Source: Clostridia bacterium
GTDB lineage: Bacteria; Bacillota; Clostridia; Christensenellales; CAG-138
Assembly (NCBI GenBank): GCA_017429985.1
Contig: JAFRNW010000018.1
Location: 124,001 to 188,000, forward strand
Length of the DNA: 64,000 nt
Direction of reading: 5' to 3'
The position numbers and the translations under genes are program-made. Below the pieces are notes generated by a model. That model was given only the letters and a program-made list of their open reading frames with translations. It had not been told where the DNA came from and did not search any database. Below, piece by piece: positions 15,988 through 25,307 of the stretch; positions within the stretch are counted from its first letter, which is position 1; each line of letters begins with the position of its first letter.

Positions 15988-17241
15988 TTATTCTCTGCGA
16001 AGCGCGTCGATCGGGTTGAGCTTTGCCGCCTGCGAAGCCGGAAACGCGCCGAAAAAGAGTCCGACCACAAAGGAAAACACGACGGCAAGCCCCATGACCG
16101 GGACGCTGATAAAGATCGGAACCGACGAGGCTTTTGAAACGACAAACGCCAGCGCGATGCCCACGAGAACGCCGATGATGCCTCCGAGGCACGTCAGAAT
16201 GCCGGCTTCCATCAGAAACTGTGTGGAAATGAGCCTCCGTTTTGCGCCGAGCGCTTTCATGAGGCCGATCTCCTGCGTCCGTTCCGATACGCTGACCAGC
16301 ATGATGTTCATGACGCCAATACCGCCTACAAGAAGGGAAATGGACGCGATCCAGATCAGCTGCTTGTTCGTTGCGGTGGCGAGATCCTGAAGGTCTTTCG
16401 CCTTTTTCAGGATGTCGTCGCTCTTGTATTTGACGTCCCCCGTATCCTTGGTGAAACGCGCGTTCATCAGCTTCGTCGCCCGGTTTCCGACGTCCGTCAT
16501 GTCCTCCGTCGCTCTTGCACGGATCGCAAGAGACGGGGGCTCGTCGTACTGATAGATCACCGGCCAGGTCTGCATCGGAACCAGAATGTGCCCTCCCGAC
16601 AGGTCGGTGTATGTCTGGTAGTCTTCCAGGCTGGTGATCGTCGGCCGGAAGGATGTCGGCTGGGCGAATTCGCCGATGATCACAAACGGCTCTCCCTTGA
16701 TCTCGATGGTCTTCCCGACCGGATTCTGTCCGTTGAGCAGTGTTTCGGAAACGCTCCCATCGATCAGCGCGACTTTCCTGTATCTGTCGAAATCGTCCTT
16801 AACAAAGTTTCTCCCGGCACGGATGATGTATCCGTACACGTTCATATAATGCTCATCGACGCCGTTGATCGTCCCCATGCTGAGCCCTGTTGCCCCGTGG
16901 TAAACAGACTGGTACGCGCTCCTGGACATGTAGAACGAGCAGTCCACCGCGTTCGGTATCGCCATAACGGCCTCGCGGTCCGCGGGATTGTAGGACGGGA
17001 TCCCTTCCGGAACGGGGTTCCAGTCAAACTCCATCTCATAATTGCCCTGATACAGCTTTACGGTCACGACATTATTGCCCGCTCCGACCAGATTCTGCTT
17101 GATCTGCTCGTTCGTCCCCATGATCGTGGAGGAGATCGCGATGATCGAAGCGATTCCGATGATGATGCCGAGCATGGTGAGAATGCTGCGCATCTTATGC
17201 GCCCATATGCTGTCGAGCGAATCTCTGAAAAACTCTCCCAT
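15988..17241 (-). CDS. MacB/YknZ-type ABC transporter permease
   Basis: The start is ATG 17241 behind GAGGTG; a TTG 12 bp upstream is less likely. The 417-residue protein has one N-terminal membrane helix (MRSILTMLGIIIGIASIIAI), a large extracytoplasmic MacB-core domain (about residues 45-280) and three C-terminal helices (IWIASISLLVGGIGVMNIML; FLMEAGILTCLGGIIGVLVG; VVFSFVVGLFFGAFPA) ending in AAKLNPIDALRRE. This is the standard architecture of MacB-type mechanotransmission exporters for peptides, antibiotics or envelope components. It is the last gene of the leftward exporter block, 8 bp after a membrane-fusion protein. Confidence 0.93.
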   Translation of the reverse strand: MGEFFRDSLDSIWAHKMRSILTMLGIIIGIASIIAISSTIMGTNEQIKQNLVGAGNNVVTVKLYQGNYEMEFDWNPVPEGIPSYNPADREAVMAIPNAVDCSFYMSRSAYQSVYHGATGLSMGTINGVDEHYMNVYGYIIRAGRNFVKDDFDRYRKVALIDGSVSETLLNGQNPVGKTIEIKGEPFVIIGEFAQPTSFRPTITSLEDYQTYTDLSGGHILVPMQTWPVIYQYDEPPSLAIRARATEDMTDVGNRATKLMNARFTKDTGDVKYKSDDILKKAKDLQDLATATNKQLIWIASISLLVGGIGVMNIMLVSVSERTQEIGLMKALGAKRRLISTQFLMEAGILTCLGGIIGVLVGIALAFVVSKASSVPIFISVPVMGLAVVFSFVVGLFFGAFPASQAAKLNPIDALRRE

Positions 17242-17249
17242 GCCGCACC

Positions 17250-18944
17250 TCAATATGATGAACTGATCTTTACGGGAGCGCCGTTCTTCACGTCGCTGCC
17301 GTACGGGAAAGCGACGTAGTCGTCCTGCGTCAGCGCGTGATCCAGTATCTCGACATACCCGTACATGACTTTGCCGGTTCTGACCTCGACCTGTTCCAGC
17401 TTTCCGTCCGTTGCTTTAAAGACGTATTTCACGCCGTCGATTTCACGGATATAGGCCTGGTACAGATACAGATCGTTTCCCTGCTTCTCCTCGCCCTTGT
17501 CCGGCGTGAACTGAATGTACTGTCCGGGCTGGATCGCCGCGTTGTCGGTGATCTTCACGGTGACCATGTATTCTGAAGCGTTGTTGTTCCCTCCGTTGTA
17601 GGATACGGAAGAAGACGGCACGGAAGCGATTTCCGAAATGACGCCCTTGCAGGGCAGACCGGTGTCGAACACCATGCCGGTCACCGTCTGGCCGGTCGCA
17701 AGCTGTGAAAGCGACATCTCGCTGACGCCGCAGCGGACGTAGAACCCCTCGCTGCCCTTGATGGCGATCATGGTCGCGCCGTTCGCAAGGTCCGCGGGAT
17801 CGTTGACTGCAGAAACGATGCCGTCGATCTCCGCGCGCACATATCCATCCACACCCCGCTGCTGCAGCAGTTCCACATCCAGACGGAGCTGTTTCAGCTC
17901 AACTTCCGCGTCACGGATCTTCTTTGCGATCTCCTGCGCCTTCTGGAGCTTCTGCTCCTTGGTCATTCCGCCTCCGCCGGAGACCACGACATGGTGTCCG
18001 GGATCTTCCGGAGTAAAGGTGAAGGTCATCAGCACATAGCTTGTGTTCGTCGTCAGATTGATATCCGGCTTGATTTTAACCGTGACGGAATCCTTCTTGC
18101 GTGCTTCCTCGCAGTATTCCTGCAGCAGTTCGATTGAGATTCCCTGCACCCCATAAATCGGCTGCGCTTCCGACCCGATGTTTTTGATCAGGCTTGTATG
18201 AACATACGGGGATTGCTCAGTCCCTTTTCCTGTCTTCGGATCGCCGACAGAGATCTGTCCGTTTCCCGGTTTCAGCGAATCCATGCCGATTCCGTGGAAC
18301 ACGACTTCTAGCGTGCAGTGCAGTTCCGCGTCGGAAATCTTCATATAGGAGTTTCGGATAAGGTTGTTATAAACGCCCTTTCCGCTGAACGCGATGATCT
18401 TTGCTTCGGAATCCTCGTCCGCCAGCAGAACCGGCTGCAGGAGCCGGACCGGGGAAAGCGCGACGCCCTTCGGCAGAATGCCCAGACCCTTAAAAGCGGT
18501 GCGGTCCGCCTCGTCTTCCGTTCCTTCCGGAAGCGTGCCTACATACTCCTTTTTCGCGTATTTCTTATATTCTTTCTTATCCCTTTCAATCTGGTAGGTC
18601 AGGGATTCGATCTTCGAGCTTTTCAGTTCCAGATCGATGGCGTCCGCGGTCGCGTCATACTGATAGAGCGGATCCCCTGCCGCAACTGTATCGCCTTCCT
18701 GCACGAATACTTCCAGTATCGTGCGGTCCTTGTCATACGGCACGTCCTGCCAGCTGTCCGATGCGGCGGAACCAATCATCTGGATCTCGTCGTTCATCCA
18801 TCCGATGCTCCACTCGGAAACGGGCACAACGGAAACCTCCTTGCCGGGAAGCAGCTTCAGAACGGCAAACAGAATGCCGCATGCCGCCAGCAGGCCGCCC
18901 AGGGAAAACAGAATAATGTTGGTCTTCTTCGTAGGTCTTCTCAT
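17250..18944 (-). CDS. Membrane-fusion (HlyD/YknX-like) protein 2, extended
   Basis: The start is ATG 18944 behind GGAGGA, overlapping the ATPase stop. The 564-residue protein has an N-terminal anchor (NIILFSLGGLLAACGILFAV), then a biotinyl-lipoyl half motif near VQEGDTVAAGDPLYQYDA. There is a long insertion (about residues 110-340), a short coiled coil (EQKLQKAQEIAKKIRDAEVE), the second lipoyl half (VRAEIDGIVSAVNDP), and beta-barrel text to the C-terminus (YILD-like HALTQDDYVAFP). Monoderm YknX proteins are usually about 380 residues, so the insertion is notable. It likely couples the permease of 15988-17241 to extracellular partners. A second membrane-fusion protein lies on the other side of the ATPase. 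Confidence 0.85.
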   Translation of the reverse strand: MRRPTKKTNIILFSLGGLLAACGILFAVLKLLPGKEVSVVPVSEWSIGWMNDEIQMIGSAASDSWQDVPYDKDRTILEVFVQEGDTVAAGDPLYQYDATADAIDLELKSSKIESLTYQIERDKKEYKKYAKKEYVGTLPEGTEDEADRTAFKGLGILPKGVALSPVRLLQPVLLADEDSEAKIIAFSGKGVYNNLIRNSYMKISDAELHCTLEVVFHGIGMDSLKPGNGQISVGDPKTGKGTEQSPYVHTSLIKNIGSEAQPIYGVQGISIELLQEYCEEARKKDSVTVKIKPDINLTTNTSYVLMTFTFTPEDPGHHVVVSGGGGMTKEQKLQKAQEIAKKIRDAEVELKQLRLDVELLQQRGVDGYVRAEIDGIVSAVNDPADLANGATMIAIKGSEGFYVRCGVSEMSLSQLATGQTVTGMVFDTGLPCKGVISEIASVPSSSVSYNGGNNNASEYMVTVKITDNAAIQPGQYIQFTPDKGEEKQGNDLYLYQAYIREIDGVKYVFKATDGKLEQVEVRTGKVMYGYVEILDHALTQDDYVAFPYGSDVKNGAPVKISSSY

Positions 18945-19642
18945 TTGATATCGTCCTCCGTTCTGGGACGGAGATCCCTGTCTGAAATGCACCCGTCGTA
19001 AATATACTGGATCCGGGACGCCCGCTTTGCCACGCTGTATTCGTGCGTGATCATGACGATGGCTACCCCGTCCCGGTTGAGGGAATCGAAAATCTCCATG
19101 ATCTGAAGCCCGGATTTCGAATCCAGAGCACCGGTCGGTTCATCGGCAAGAAGCAGCTTCGGGTTGGTGCAGATCGCCCTTGCGATCGCGACTCTCTGGC
19201 ACTGGCCTCCGGAAAGCTGTCTCGGATAAAAGTCCATCCTGTCCTCCAGGCCGACCCGTCTCAGCGCTTCCTCCGCCATTTCGCGACGTTCCTTTCTCGG
19301 AATGCCCCGGAATGACAGCGGAAGGGAAACGTTCTCCCATGCTTTCTGCCGCTGCATCAGATAGTACGTCTGAAACACGAATCCGATGTATTCGTTCCGG
19401 ATGCGCGCCATTTCCTCATCGGTCGCGTGCGAATAATCCATCCCTTCCAGCAGATAGGTACCGGAAGTCTGGACGTCGAGATACCCGAGAATATTCATCA
19501 GGGTCGTTTTGCCGGATCCGGAAGGGCCCATGATGGCAACGTATTCGCCTTCGTCGACCTGCATGTTGATATGATGCAGTACGGGAACGATCTGTTCCCC
19601 CTGCACATAATCCTTGCAAAGATCTTTTATTTCAACGATCAA
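18941..19642 (-). CDS. MacB/LolD-type ABC transporter ATPase
   Basis: The 233-residue protein has Walker A GPSGSGKTT (residues 39-47), Q-loop FVFQTYYLM, signature LSGGQCQR, Walker [14 protein letters not shown] and switch ITHEY. The [10 protein letters not shown] form is typical of MacB/LolD/FtsE exporters. The start is TTG 19642, six bases after the previous stop; MIVEIKDLCKDY begins as expected for the family and no ATG lies near. It is coupled to both flanking membrane-fusion genes and should energise the permease of 15988-17241. Confidence 0.93.
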   Translation of the reverse strand: MIVEIKDLCKDYVQGEQIVPVLHHINMQVDEGEYVAIMGPSGSGKTTLMNILGYLDVQTSGTYLLEGMDYSHATDEEMARIRNEYIGFVFQTYYLMQRQKAWENVSLPLSFRGIPRKERREMAEEALRRVGLEDRMDFYPRQLSGGQCQRVAIARAICTNPKLLLADEPTGALDSKSGLQIMEIFDSLNRDGVAIVMITHEYSVAKRASRIQYIYDGCISDRDLRPRTEDDIK

Positions 19643-19647
19643 TGTCC

Positions 19648-20931
19648 TTACCCCGCGATTTCCGCTTCTTCCATGATCCCCGCTTCTTCCATCATCTCCG
19701 GTTCAGCCTGCCATGCGTCCCCCGCAGGCTCCCCGTCCGGGGATTCCGCCGCGTATCCCGGATCCGCAGCCTTCATGCCGGTATGGATCCCGTCGCTCGG
19801 ATACGCGATCCGGTCCGACGCACCCAGTCCCGCCGTGACTTCATAGGTGTCCGTGTCTTCATCATAGTTTCCGACGGATACGCGCCTCTTCTCGATTCTG
19901 TCGTTGCTGTCGGCGGCATACACATAGAATGCCCCGTTGTCCTCCACGAAATAGGAGGAGAGCAGCCGGATCCCCGACCCGATGCTTCCGGAACCGAACT
20001 CAATGTACAGGTGCTGCCCCATCATTAGGTCTTCCGTACTGTCCAGAGAAACATAGAAAGCGTATTTGCTGGTGTTTTCCCCCGCGCTGTCGGAATAGTA
20101 TCCTTCTCTCTCGACGGGCTGCTCCGTATTCACCTTGACGATCGATCCGGACCAGGTCTTGTTCTCGTCCACCCTGGAGCGGAGCGTCATGGGCGTACCA
20201 ACCGACAGCTGATAGGCGCCCTGCTCAGAGATCGTTCCCTTTACCCAGAAATCGGCGTTGGAGACGATCACCATGTAGGCGTCCTCGTTATTCGAGGGCA
20301 TCATTTCGCCCGTGTTATCCGAGGAAGGCGGATTGATGGACCGCACGGTGCCGGAAGAGGTCGCCCGCACGATATTGTCATCGATAATCGCCTTGGCTTC
20401 ATCCAGCGCCTTCTTCTTTTCCTTTGCGTCATACTCGGCTTTCATGACGTTCAGTCTCGCCGTCTGCAGCTGGACGTTCAGTTCCGCCTTTGCAGACGCT
20501 CTGGCTTTTCTCAGTTGCTTCTCAAGGCTTCTGATCTCGTCGTTATAGCTGGTGATATTGTTCAGCAGCGTTTCGTAATCGATGAGCAGCTGCTGGGACG
20601 TCATCTGCAGTTTGTCGATATCATAGGAAAACAGAGGCGTTCCCTCCACCACGTCGTCTCCGACTTCAACGAAACACTGATCGACGGTCCTGTCTTCCTC
20701 CAGACGGATCTTCACCTTGTTCTTGGCTTCCACGATACCGGAGTACCGGTCGCTGAGCACGACGCCGCCGTTTCCCTCGATGATTTCCGCCACGGTCTGA
20801 ACGTAAGCGTAATCATCCGTTCCGGACCCGTTCAGCAGGTAATATGCGCCGATCCCGGCGCCGATCAGCACCAGTGCAATCAGCACGATCGCGCCGGGCT
20901 TCAGCTTCCTTTTTTTCTTCTGTGTTTCCAA
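19648..20931 (-). CDS. Membrane-fusion (HlyD/YknX-like) protein 1
   Basis: The start is TTG 20931 with GGAG nine bases upstream. The 427-residue protein has an N-terminal membrane anchor (GAIVLIALVLIGAGIGAYYL), a lipoyl half near VEVGDDVVEGTPLFSYD, a coiled-coil hairpin (about residues 115-180, rich in Lys/Ala/Glu), the other lipoyl half with SSGTVRSINPP, then beta-barrel and membrane-proximal domains. The C-terminus is acidic and Met-rich (EPEMMEEAGIMEEAEIAG), which is unusual. It sits just upstream of the ATPase and probably works with the same exporter as the second fusion protein. Confidence 0.87.
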   Translation of the reverse strand: METQKKKRKLKPGAIVLIALVLIGAGIGAYYLLNGSGTDDYAYVQTVAEIIEGNGGVVLSDRYSGIVEAKNKVKIRLEEDRTVDQCFVEVGDDVVEGTPLFSYDIDKLQMTSQQLLIDYETLLNNITSYNDEIRSLEKQLRKARASAKAELNVQLQTARLNVMKAEYDAKEKKKALDEAKAIIDDNIVRATSSGTVRSINPPSSDNTGEMMPSNNEDAYMVIVSNADFWVKGTISEQGAYQLSVGTPMTLRSRVDENKTWSGSIVKVNTEQPVEREGYYSDSAGENTSKYAFYVSLDSTEDLMMGQHLYIEFGSGSIGSGIRLLSSYFVEDNGAFYVYAADSNDRIEKRRVSVGNYDEDTDTYEVTAGLGASDRIAYPSDGIHTGMKAADPGYAAESPDGEPAGDAWQAEPEMMEEAGIMEEAEIAG

Positions 20932-20978
20932 TTTTTATTGCTCCATTACGAATTTCAATCTGTCTCGGCGGGCAGCGG

Positions 20979-22595
20979 TCAGTCGTCCCGTATGCCGAAC
21001 AGCCCCTTGAAGAAATCCTCGAACCGGGAGAACACTTCCCTTGCGGTCGCCCCGGGTTCCGCCGGGGTCTCCGGCGCGTCCGTTTCCTCCGGCCCGGAGG
21101 GTTCTTCTTCAGAAAGCGGCTGAACCTTCGGCACGTAAATGCTGTCCGTCGTATACAGGAATTTCACGGACCCCGACTCCACGGGGCCGGAAGAATAGGC
21201 GGTATATGCCTCTCCGAGGTCCAGGATCGCGTCTTTGCGGTCCACCGTCACGGACAGCCCGTCCGTCTGTTTATCCAGTTCCTGCAGGCCGTCGTTGTAA
21301 AACTCCCGCAGTCCCTTATAAAGAGATCTTGCTCCGTTTTTCAGTTTTCCGGCGCTGGACGTAAGTGCGGAGGCCCCCTTGTGAAGAGTCTCAACGCCCT
21401 TCGCCAGTTTCGAGGTTCCGCTCTTCAGATCATCCAGATCGACGGACGGGATCTCTTTCAGGATCCCTTCCGCCGTTTTGGCGTTCCTGAGCGCGTCCCC
21501 GAGTTCGGAGAGCGCCCCGGAGATCTCCGCCAGAACCTCGGGATCCAGGCTGCTCTGGATTTTCCCGAGCGCGGAGGAAATGTCGTCCGCCGCGTCCCCC
21601 GCGGCATCCTCCGCAGCGGATACGGCTCTGTTCAGTCCGCTCATGTCCATCGACGAAACGGCATCCCGCAGGGAATCCGTCCCGTTTTCGAGATCCTCGA
21701 TCCCGTCCGTGAAGTCGTCCATGCCTTCCGCGTATTTCTGCAGTCCGCGGTACAGCGCTTTCGCCCCGTCCGTCAGATCCGCCCCCGCATCGTTCAGGTC
21801 GTCCACGCCGGAGACGAAGTCCTCCAGGTCGTTCATGCTGCCGAGGTCGTCCGCGTTCAGCAGGCCGGTCGCCACCACCGCCGTAACGGACTCCATGGAA
21901 AATGATTTCGTGTCGGCCTCAACGGTAAAGCTTTCGGAAAGGGAATCCTTCGCGTCGGTATCCAGGCTCTTCGCCAGTCCCGGGAACGTGGTCCCGATCA
22001 CCGTGGCCGCCCCGGCGTCCGTCATGAGTTTCGCGTTCTTCACGGTAACGTTTTTGAAGGAATCGCCCATCTCCATCATGGTGATCACAGTCAGGGGCGT
22101 ATAGAGCTCGACCTGTTCCCCCTTCACCGTGACCGTATTCTTCAGATTGTTTGAATACCGAACCGTGATAAGGACATGACCCGACTTCCCCGCGATCTCC
22201 TCCGGGGACATTTCGGTACCGTCAAGCGCATAGGTTACGGACATGGTAACGGGAAGCTGTGCGGGGTCTGCGGTTCCCTGATAGCTGACGTCTTCCCCGT
22301 CCGCGGCAAACTTCCATCCCGATTCCGTTTTCACGGGCGTTTTGTTCTGCGTGAGGCACTTGACGTCCGTCAGCGTGCTGGCGTCCTCTATCGTCTCCCG
22401 GCCGTCCGGGTTGACCATGTATACGCTGGACAGTACCTCGCGGGGGTTTCCGGAAGCGTCCGCCGTGACGTAGACCGTCTCGGTCCGCTCAACAGCAACA
22501 CTGTCCGCACTCTCCGCGGCCGTCATACGGAACGGAGAGAGCAGCAGTGCGGCTGCCATCGTCAGGCATACAATTGTTCCGGCAGCGCGTTTCAT
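20979..22595 (-). CDS. Secreted helical-repeat protein of the exporter block (YhgE/Pip-like spacer)
   Basis: The chosen start is ATG 22595, overlapping the stop of a 27-codon ORF by ATGA. The 538-residue protein has a signal peptide (AAGTIVCLTMAAALLLSPFR), a beta-rich domain (about residues 25-230) and a long helical region with spaced Gly and Leu (LTDGAKALYRGLQKYAEGMD; TDGIEDLENGTDSLRDAV). This is like the spacer repeats of YhgE/Pip and MmpL-linked proteins. The tail is Pro/Glu-rich. No membrane segments besides the signal are seen. It probably sits outside the membrane next to the FtsX-type permease; the function is unknown. Confidence 0.75.
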   Translation of the reverse strand: MKRAAGTIVCLTMAAALLLSPFRMTAAESADSVAVERTETVYVTADASGNPREVLSSVYMVNPDGRETIEDASTLTDVKCLTQNKTPVKTESGWKFAADGEDVSYQGTADPAQLPVTMSVTYALDGTEMSPEEIAGKSGHVLITVRYSNNLKNTVTVKGEQVELYTPLTVITMMEMGDSFKNVTVKNAKLMTDAGAATVIGTTFPGLAKSLDTDAKDSLSESFTVEADTKSFSMESVTAVVATGLLNADDLGSMNDLEDFVSGVDDLNDAGADLTDGAKALYRGLQKYAEGMDDFTDGIEDLENGTDSLRDAVSSMDMSGLNRAVSAAEDAAGDAADDISSALGKIQSSLDPEVLAEISGALSELGDALRNAKTAEGILKEIPSVDLDDLKSGTSKLAKGVETLHKGASALTSSAGKLKNGARSLYKGLREFYNDGLQELDKQTDGLSVTVDRKDAILDLGEAYTAYSSGPVESGSVKFLYTTDSIYVPKVQPLSEEEPSGPEETDAPETPAEPGATAREVFSRFEDFFKGLFGIRDD

Positions 22596-22675
22596 CTGAA
22601 GAGATAGACAGCGAATGTGGAAATCAGAAACAACGCAGCGAAAATAATGCAAAGAATTCTGACTGTTTTTTTCAT
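22592..22675 (-). CDS. 27-residue membrane micro-protein
   Basis: ATG 22675 follows GGAAAGGAA at good spacing and encodes MKKTVRILCIIFAALFLIST plus FAVYLFR. This is a basic N-terminus with one hydrophobic helix and no cleavage motif. Its TGA overlaps the ATG of the helical-repeat gene in the ATGA arrangement, and that gene has no other clear ribosome site. It could be a small exporter subunit or a leader that couples translation. It is too short for routine gene callers. Confidence 0.55.
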   Translation of the reverse strand: MKKTVRILCIIFAALFLISTFAVYLFR

Positions 22676-22765
22676 TTCATTTCCTTTCCGTCCGGTCCGG
22701 ATACCGGTAAAAAACTTTTGTTCAATTTTTAATTATATCATGCCAAGATGCCGTTTCACAAATCC

Positions 22766-25303
22766 CTACTCGGCGCTCTTCAGCGATTCGACCATGTTGA
22801 TCCTCCGCACCTTTCTGCGCATGAACAGATTGACGATCATGGCAAAGGCCAGGGAAAGCACGGCGGAATACACATAGCTTGTGGGATCCGCCTTCCGGAT
22901 AAACATGACCATGTCCACTTCGACCGTGGTCACGACAAACCTGTGGAGGTATTTCCCGAATACCAGGCCCAGCACGGTGCCGATCGCGGCAAGCGCGTTG
23001 TTCTCCCGGAACACGTAATCGTACATCTCCTTATCCGTGAATCCGAGGACTTTCAGGGTCGCAAGCTCCCTCCTCCGCTCCGTGATGTTGATGTTCGTCA
23101 GATTCAGCATCACGACGAAGGAAAGCGCGGCAGCGGCGGCGATCAGGATCCCCACGACGTAGTTCAGAACGCTCAGGGCGTCATAGATGTCCTGATGGAT
23201 CCCCGAGAGGAACGTCGACAGATAGACTCTGCTGTCTGCGAGGAAGCGGGTGTTCCATTCGTTCTCGATCGCTTTCCTTGCGGACGGGTCGGCCTCCCTG
23301 TACCCTGAAACGTTCGCGTACACGCAGTTGAACTGCGCGTCTTCCCCTGTCAGGCGTTCATAGTATCCGGACGTAAGGTAGATATAGTGATAGACATAAT
23401 TCTCGGCAATTCCCAGAATGTCCGCCTCATAGGTATCGTCGCCCACTTTGAACGACACTTTCCCGCCGGGCGAAAGATTGTGGTTCTCCGCGATCTTTCT
23501 GGTAATAATGGCGCCCCCGTCCCCGAGCGGGATGGGGTTCCCATCGTCATCATTGAAGCAAATCAGCCTGGAAAGAGCCTCCGGGTCGCCTGTCACAAAC
23601 AGATGCAGGTCAGTCGTCATATCGTCCGCGGATCCGCCCGAAACGCTCTTGTCGTAGCAGTACGCGACATTGTACAGCTCGTTTCCGGGATCCAGTTTCG
23701 TGATCAGAGCGTCCATCTCCTCCCTCGGCAGCGCGTCGTACAGATACGCCTCGAAATCAAGAAGCCACAGTCTCTCAAACTGCGCGGGAATCATCCCGAA
23801 GATGGAATCCGACAGGCCGAACCCCGTTACCAGGAGGCCGCAGCTTCCCGCGATGCCGATCACGCACATCCAGAACCGTTTCTTATACAGGAACATGTTC
23901 CGGATCGTGACCTTGGTCGTGAATCCCAGCCTGTTCCAGATGAATCCGACATGCTCCAGCAGAACCCGTTTGCCGGGTTTCGGCGCCTTCGGCCGCATCA
24001 GGGACGCGGGCACTTCATGCAGCGCGGAAAACGTGACGGCCGCGGCGGCGAGCGTAACGCTTCCCACGATCAGCAGGACGGACATCGCGGCCAGATCCGG
24101 CCAGTACTGGACGTGAAAGTCTGGAAGGCGGAACATGATCCCGTAGGAATTGACGATGACGGTCGGGAACAGCCAGAAGCCGATCCTTGCCCCGATCAGG
24201 CTGCCGGTCAGGCTCGCGAGAACGGCGTACATCAGTTCCTGCATGACGATGGATCTCTGGGAATACCCCAGCGCCTTCAGCGTTCCGATCTCGATCCGCT
24301 GATCCTCCACCATCCTCGTCATGGTCGTCAGCGCGACGAGCATGGCAACGAGCAGGAATATCAGGGGAAAGTAGGTGCCGATCGCCTTGATCCGCTCCGT
24401 GTTCTCCGAATAGTCACGGTATCCGGGATTGTCTTCCCGGTCCCGTACATACCAGGTCGCGTCCGTCGTTTTCCCGTACGCCTCGATCCTGTCGCGCACG
24501 GCGTCGACTTTTTCTTTGTATGCGTCGGAAAAGCAGTTCAGCTCTTCCGTTCCGGCGACCCGGATATCCGCCTCGGAATACCGTACCGCGACGAGCGACA
24601 CGAGCGGAAGTTTGGACCCCAGCCTTCCGATTGCGTTGCCTGACACGTACGCAAAACCGTCACTGTCCCCGTTGCCAATCGAACTGTGGCCGCGGCTGAA
24701 CGAGGAAATATACTTAGACGAATCCAGGAACCCGCAGATATACATTTCTTCCTGGACGCCGTTCGCGGAAAGAACGACCTTGCCGCCCCTCTCAAATCCC
24801 GCAACGGTTTTGAGCCTGGTGTCGACGGCGATCTCGTGGTCGTCCTCCGGGAATCTTCCCTCCGTGAGGTCGGGCCTGTTCAGCGTGAATTCCTCCCCGC
24901 TGATGCCGTAATCCGGCTTCACGGACCACCTTGCCGCGTGTTTGTCCTGCTTCGGAAGCGGCATGGAGATCAGATGGATGTTATACGCCGTGACCTCCCC
25001 GTCCGATTCCTCGTGCATCATCACGTCCGAGGAAAGAAGGGGGATCACCGTTTCCACGCCCCTGATGGCCTCCAGCGCGTCCAGATCGTCCTGCGTGATT
25101 CCCGCGGAGGAGACGACAGTTATGTCGGCAAGGTCCGTTTTGTCCAGATACCGGTCCGCCGTGACCTGCATGTCCGGGCTGGAAGCGCGTACCCCGGCAA
25201 AAAACGCCACGCCGATCAATGAAATGAAGAATATGGAAAGAAACCGCGTCATCGTATGCGCGATTTCCCTGAACAGGTTGATCCACAGATACTTCGATCT
25301 CAT
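22766..25303 (-). CDS. Large FtsX-type ABC transporter permease with two FtsX domains
   Basis: The 845-residue protein has an N-terminal helix (RFLSIFFISLIGVAFFAGVR) and a first extracytoplasmic domain (about residues 40-300). It then has an FtsX core of three helices (YFPLIFLLVAMLVALTTMTR and after), a fourth helix that starts a second extracytoplasmic domain (about 480-690), and a second FtsX core ending MRRKVRRINMVESLKSAE. This matches the 8-10-segment permeases of Gram-positive bacteriocin or antimicrobial-peptide exporters. The stop is TAG, showing amber is a normal stop in this genome. It starts 4 bp after its ATPase. Confidence 0.92.
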   Translation of the reverse strand: MRSKYLWINLFREIAHTMTRFLSIFFISLIGVAFFAGVRASSPDMQVTADRYLDKTDLADITVVSSAGITQDDLDALEAIRGVETVIPLLSSDVMMHEESDGEVTAYNIHLISMPLPKQDKHAARWSVKPDYGISGEEFTLNRPDLTEGRFPEDDHEIAVDTRLKTVAGFERGGKVVLSANGVQEEMYICGFLDSSKYISSFSRGHSSIGNGDSDGFAYVSGNAIGRLGSKLPLVSLVAVRYSEADIRVAGTEELNCFSDAYKEKVDAVRDRIEAYGKTTDATWYVRDREDNPGYRDYSENTERIKAIGTYFPLIFLLVAMLVALTTMTRMVEDQRIEIGTLKALGYSQRSIVMQELMYAVLASLTGSLIGARIGFWLFPTVIVNSYGIMFRLPDFHVQYWPDLAAMSVLLIVGSVTLAAAAVTFSALHEVPASLMRPKAPKPGKRVLLEHVGFIWNRLGFTTKVTIRNMFLYKKRFWMCVIGIAGSCGLLVTGFGLSDSIFGMIPAQFERLWLLDFEAYLYDALPREEMDALITKLDPGNELYNVAYCYDKSVSGGSADDMTTDLHLFVTGDPEALSRLICFNDDDGNPIPLGDGGAIITRKIAENHNLSPGGKVSFKVGDDTYEADILGIAENYVYHYIYLTSGYYERLTGEDAQFNCVYANVSGYREADPSARKAIENEWNTRFLADSRVYLSTFLSGIHQDIYDALSVLNYVVGILIAAAAALSFVVMLNLTNINITERRRELATLKVLGFTDKEMYDYVFRENNALAAIGTVLGLVFGKYLHRFVVTTVEVDMVMFIRKADPTSYVYSAVLSLAFAMIVNLFMRRKVRRINMVESLKSAE

Positions 25304-25307
25304 TCGT

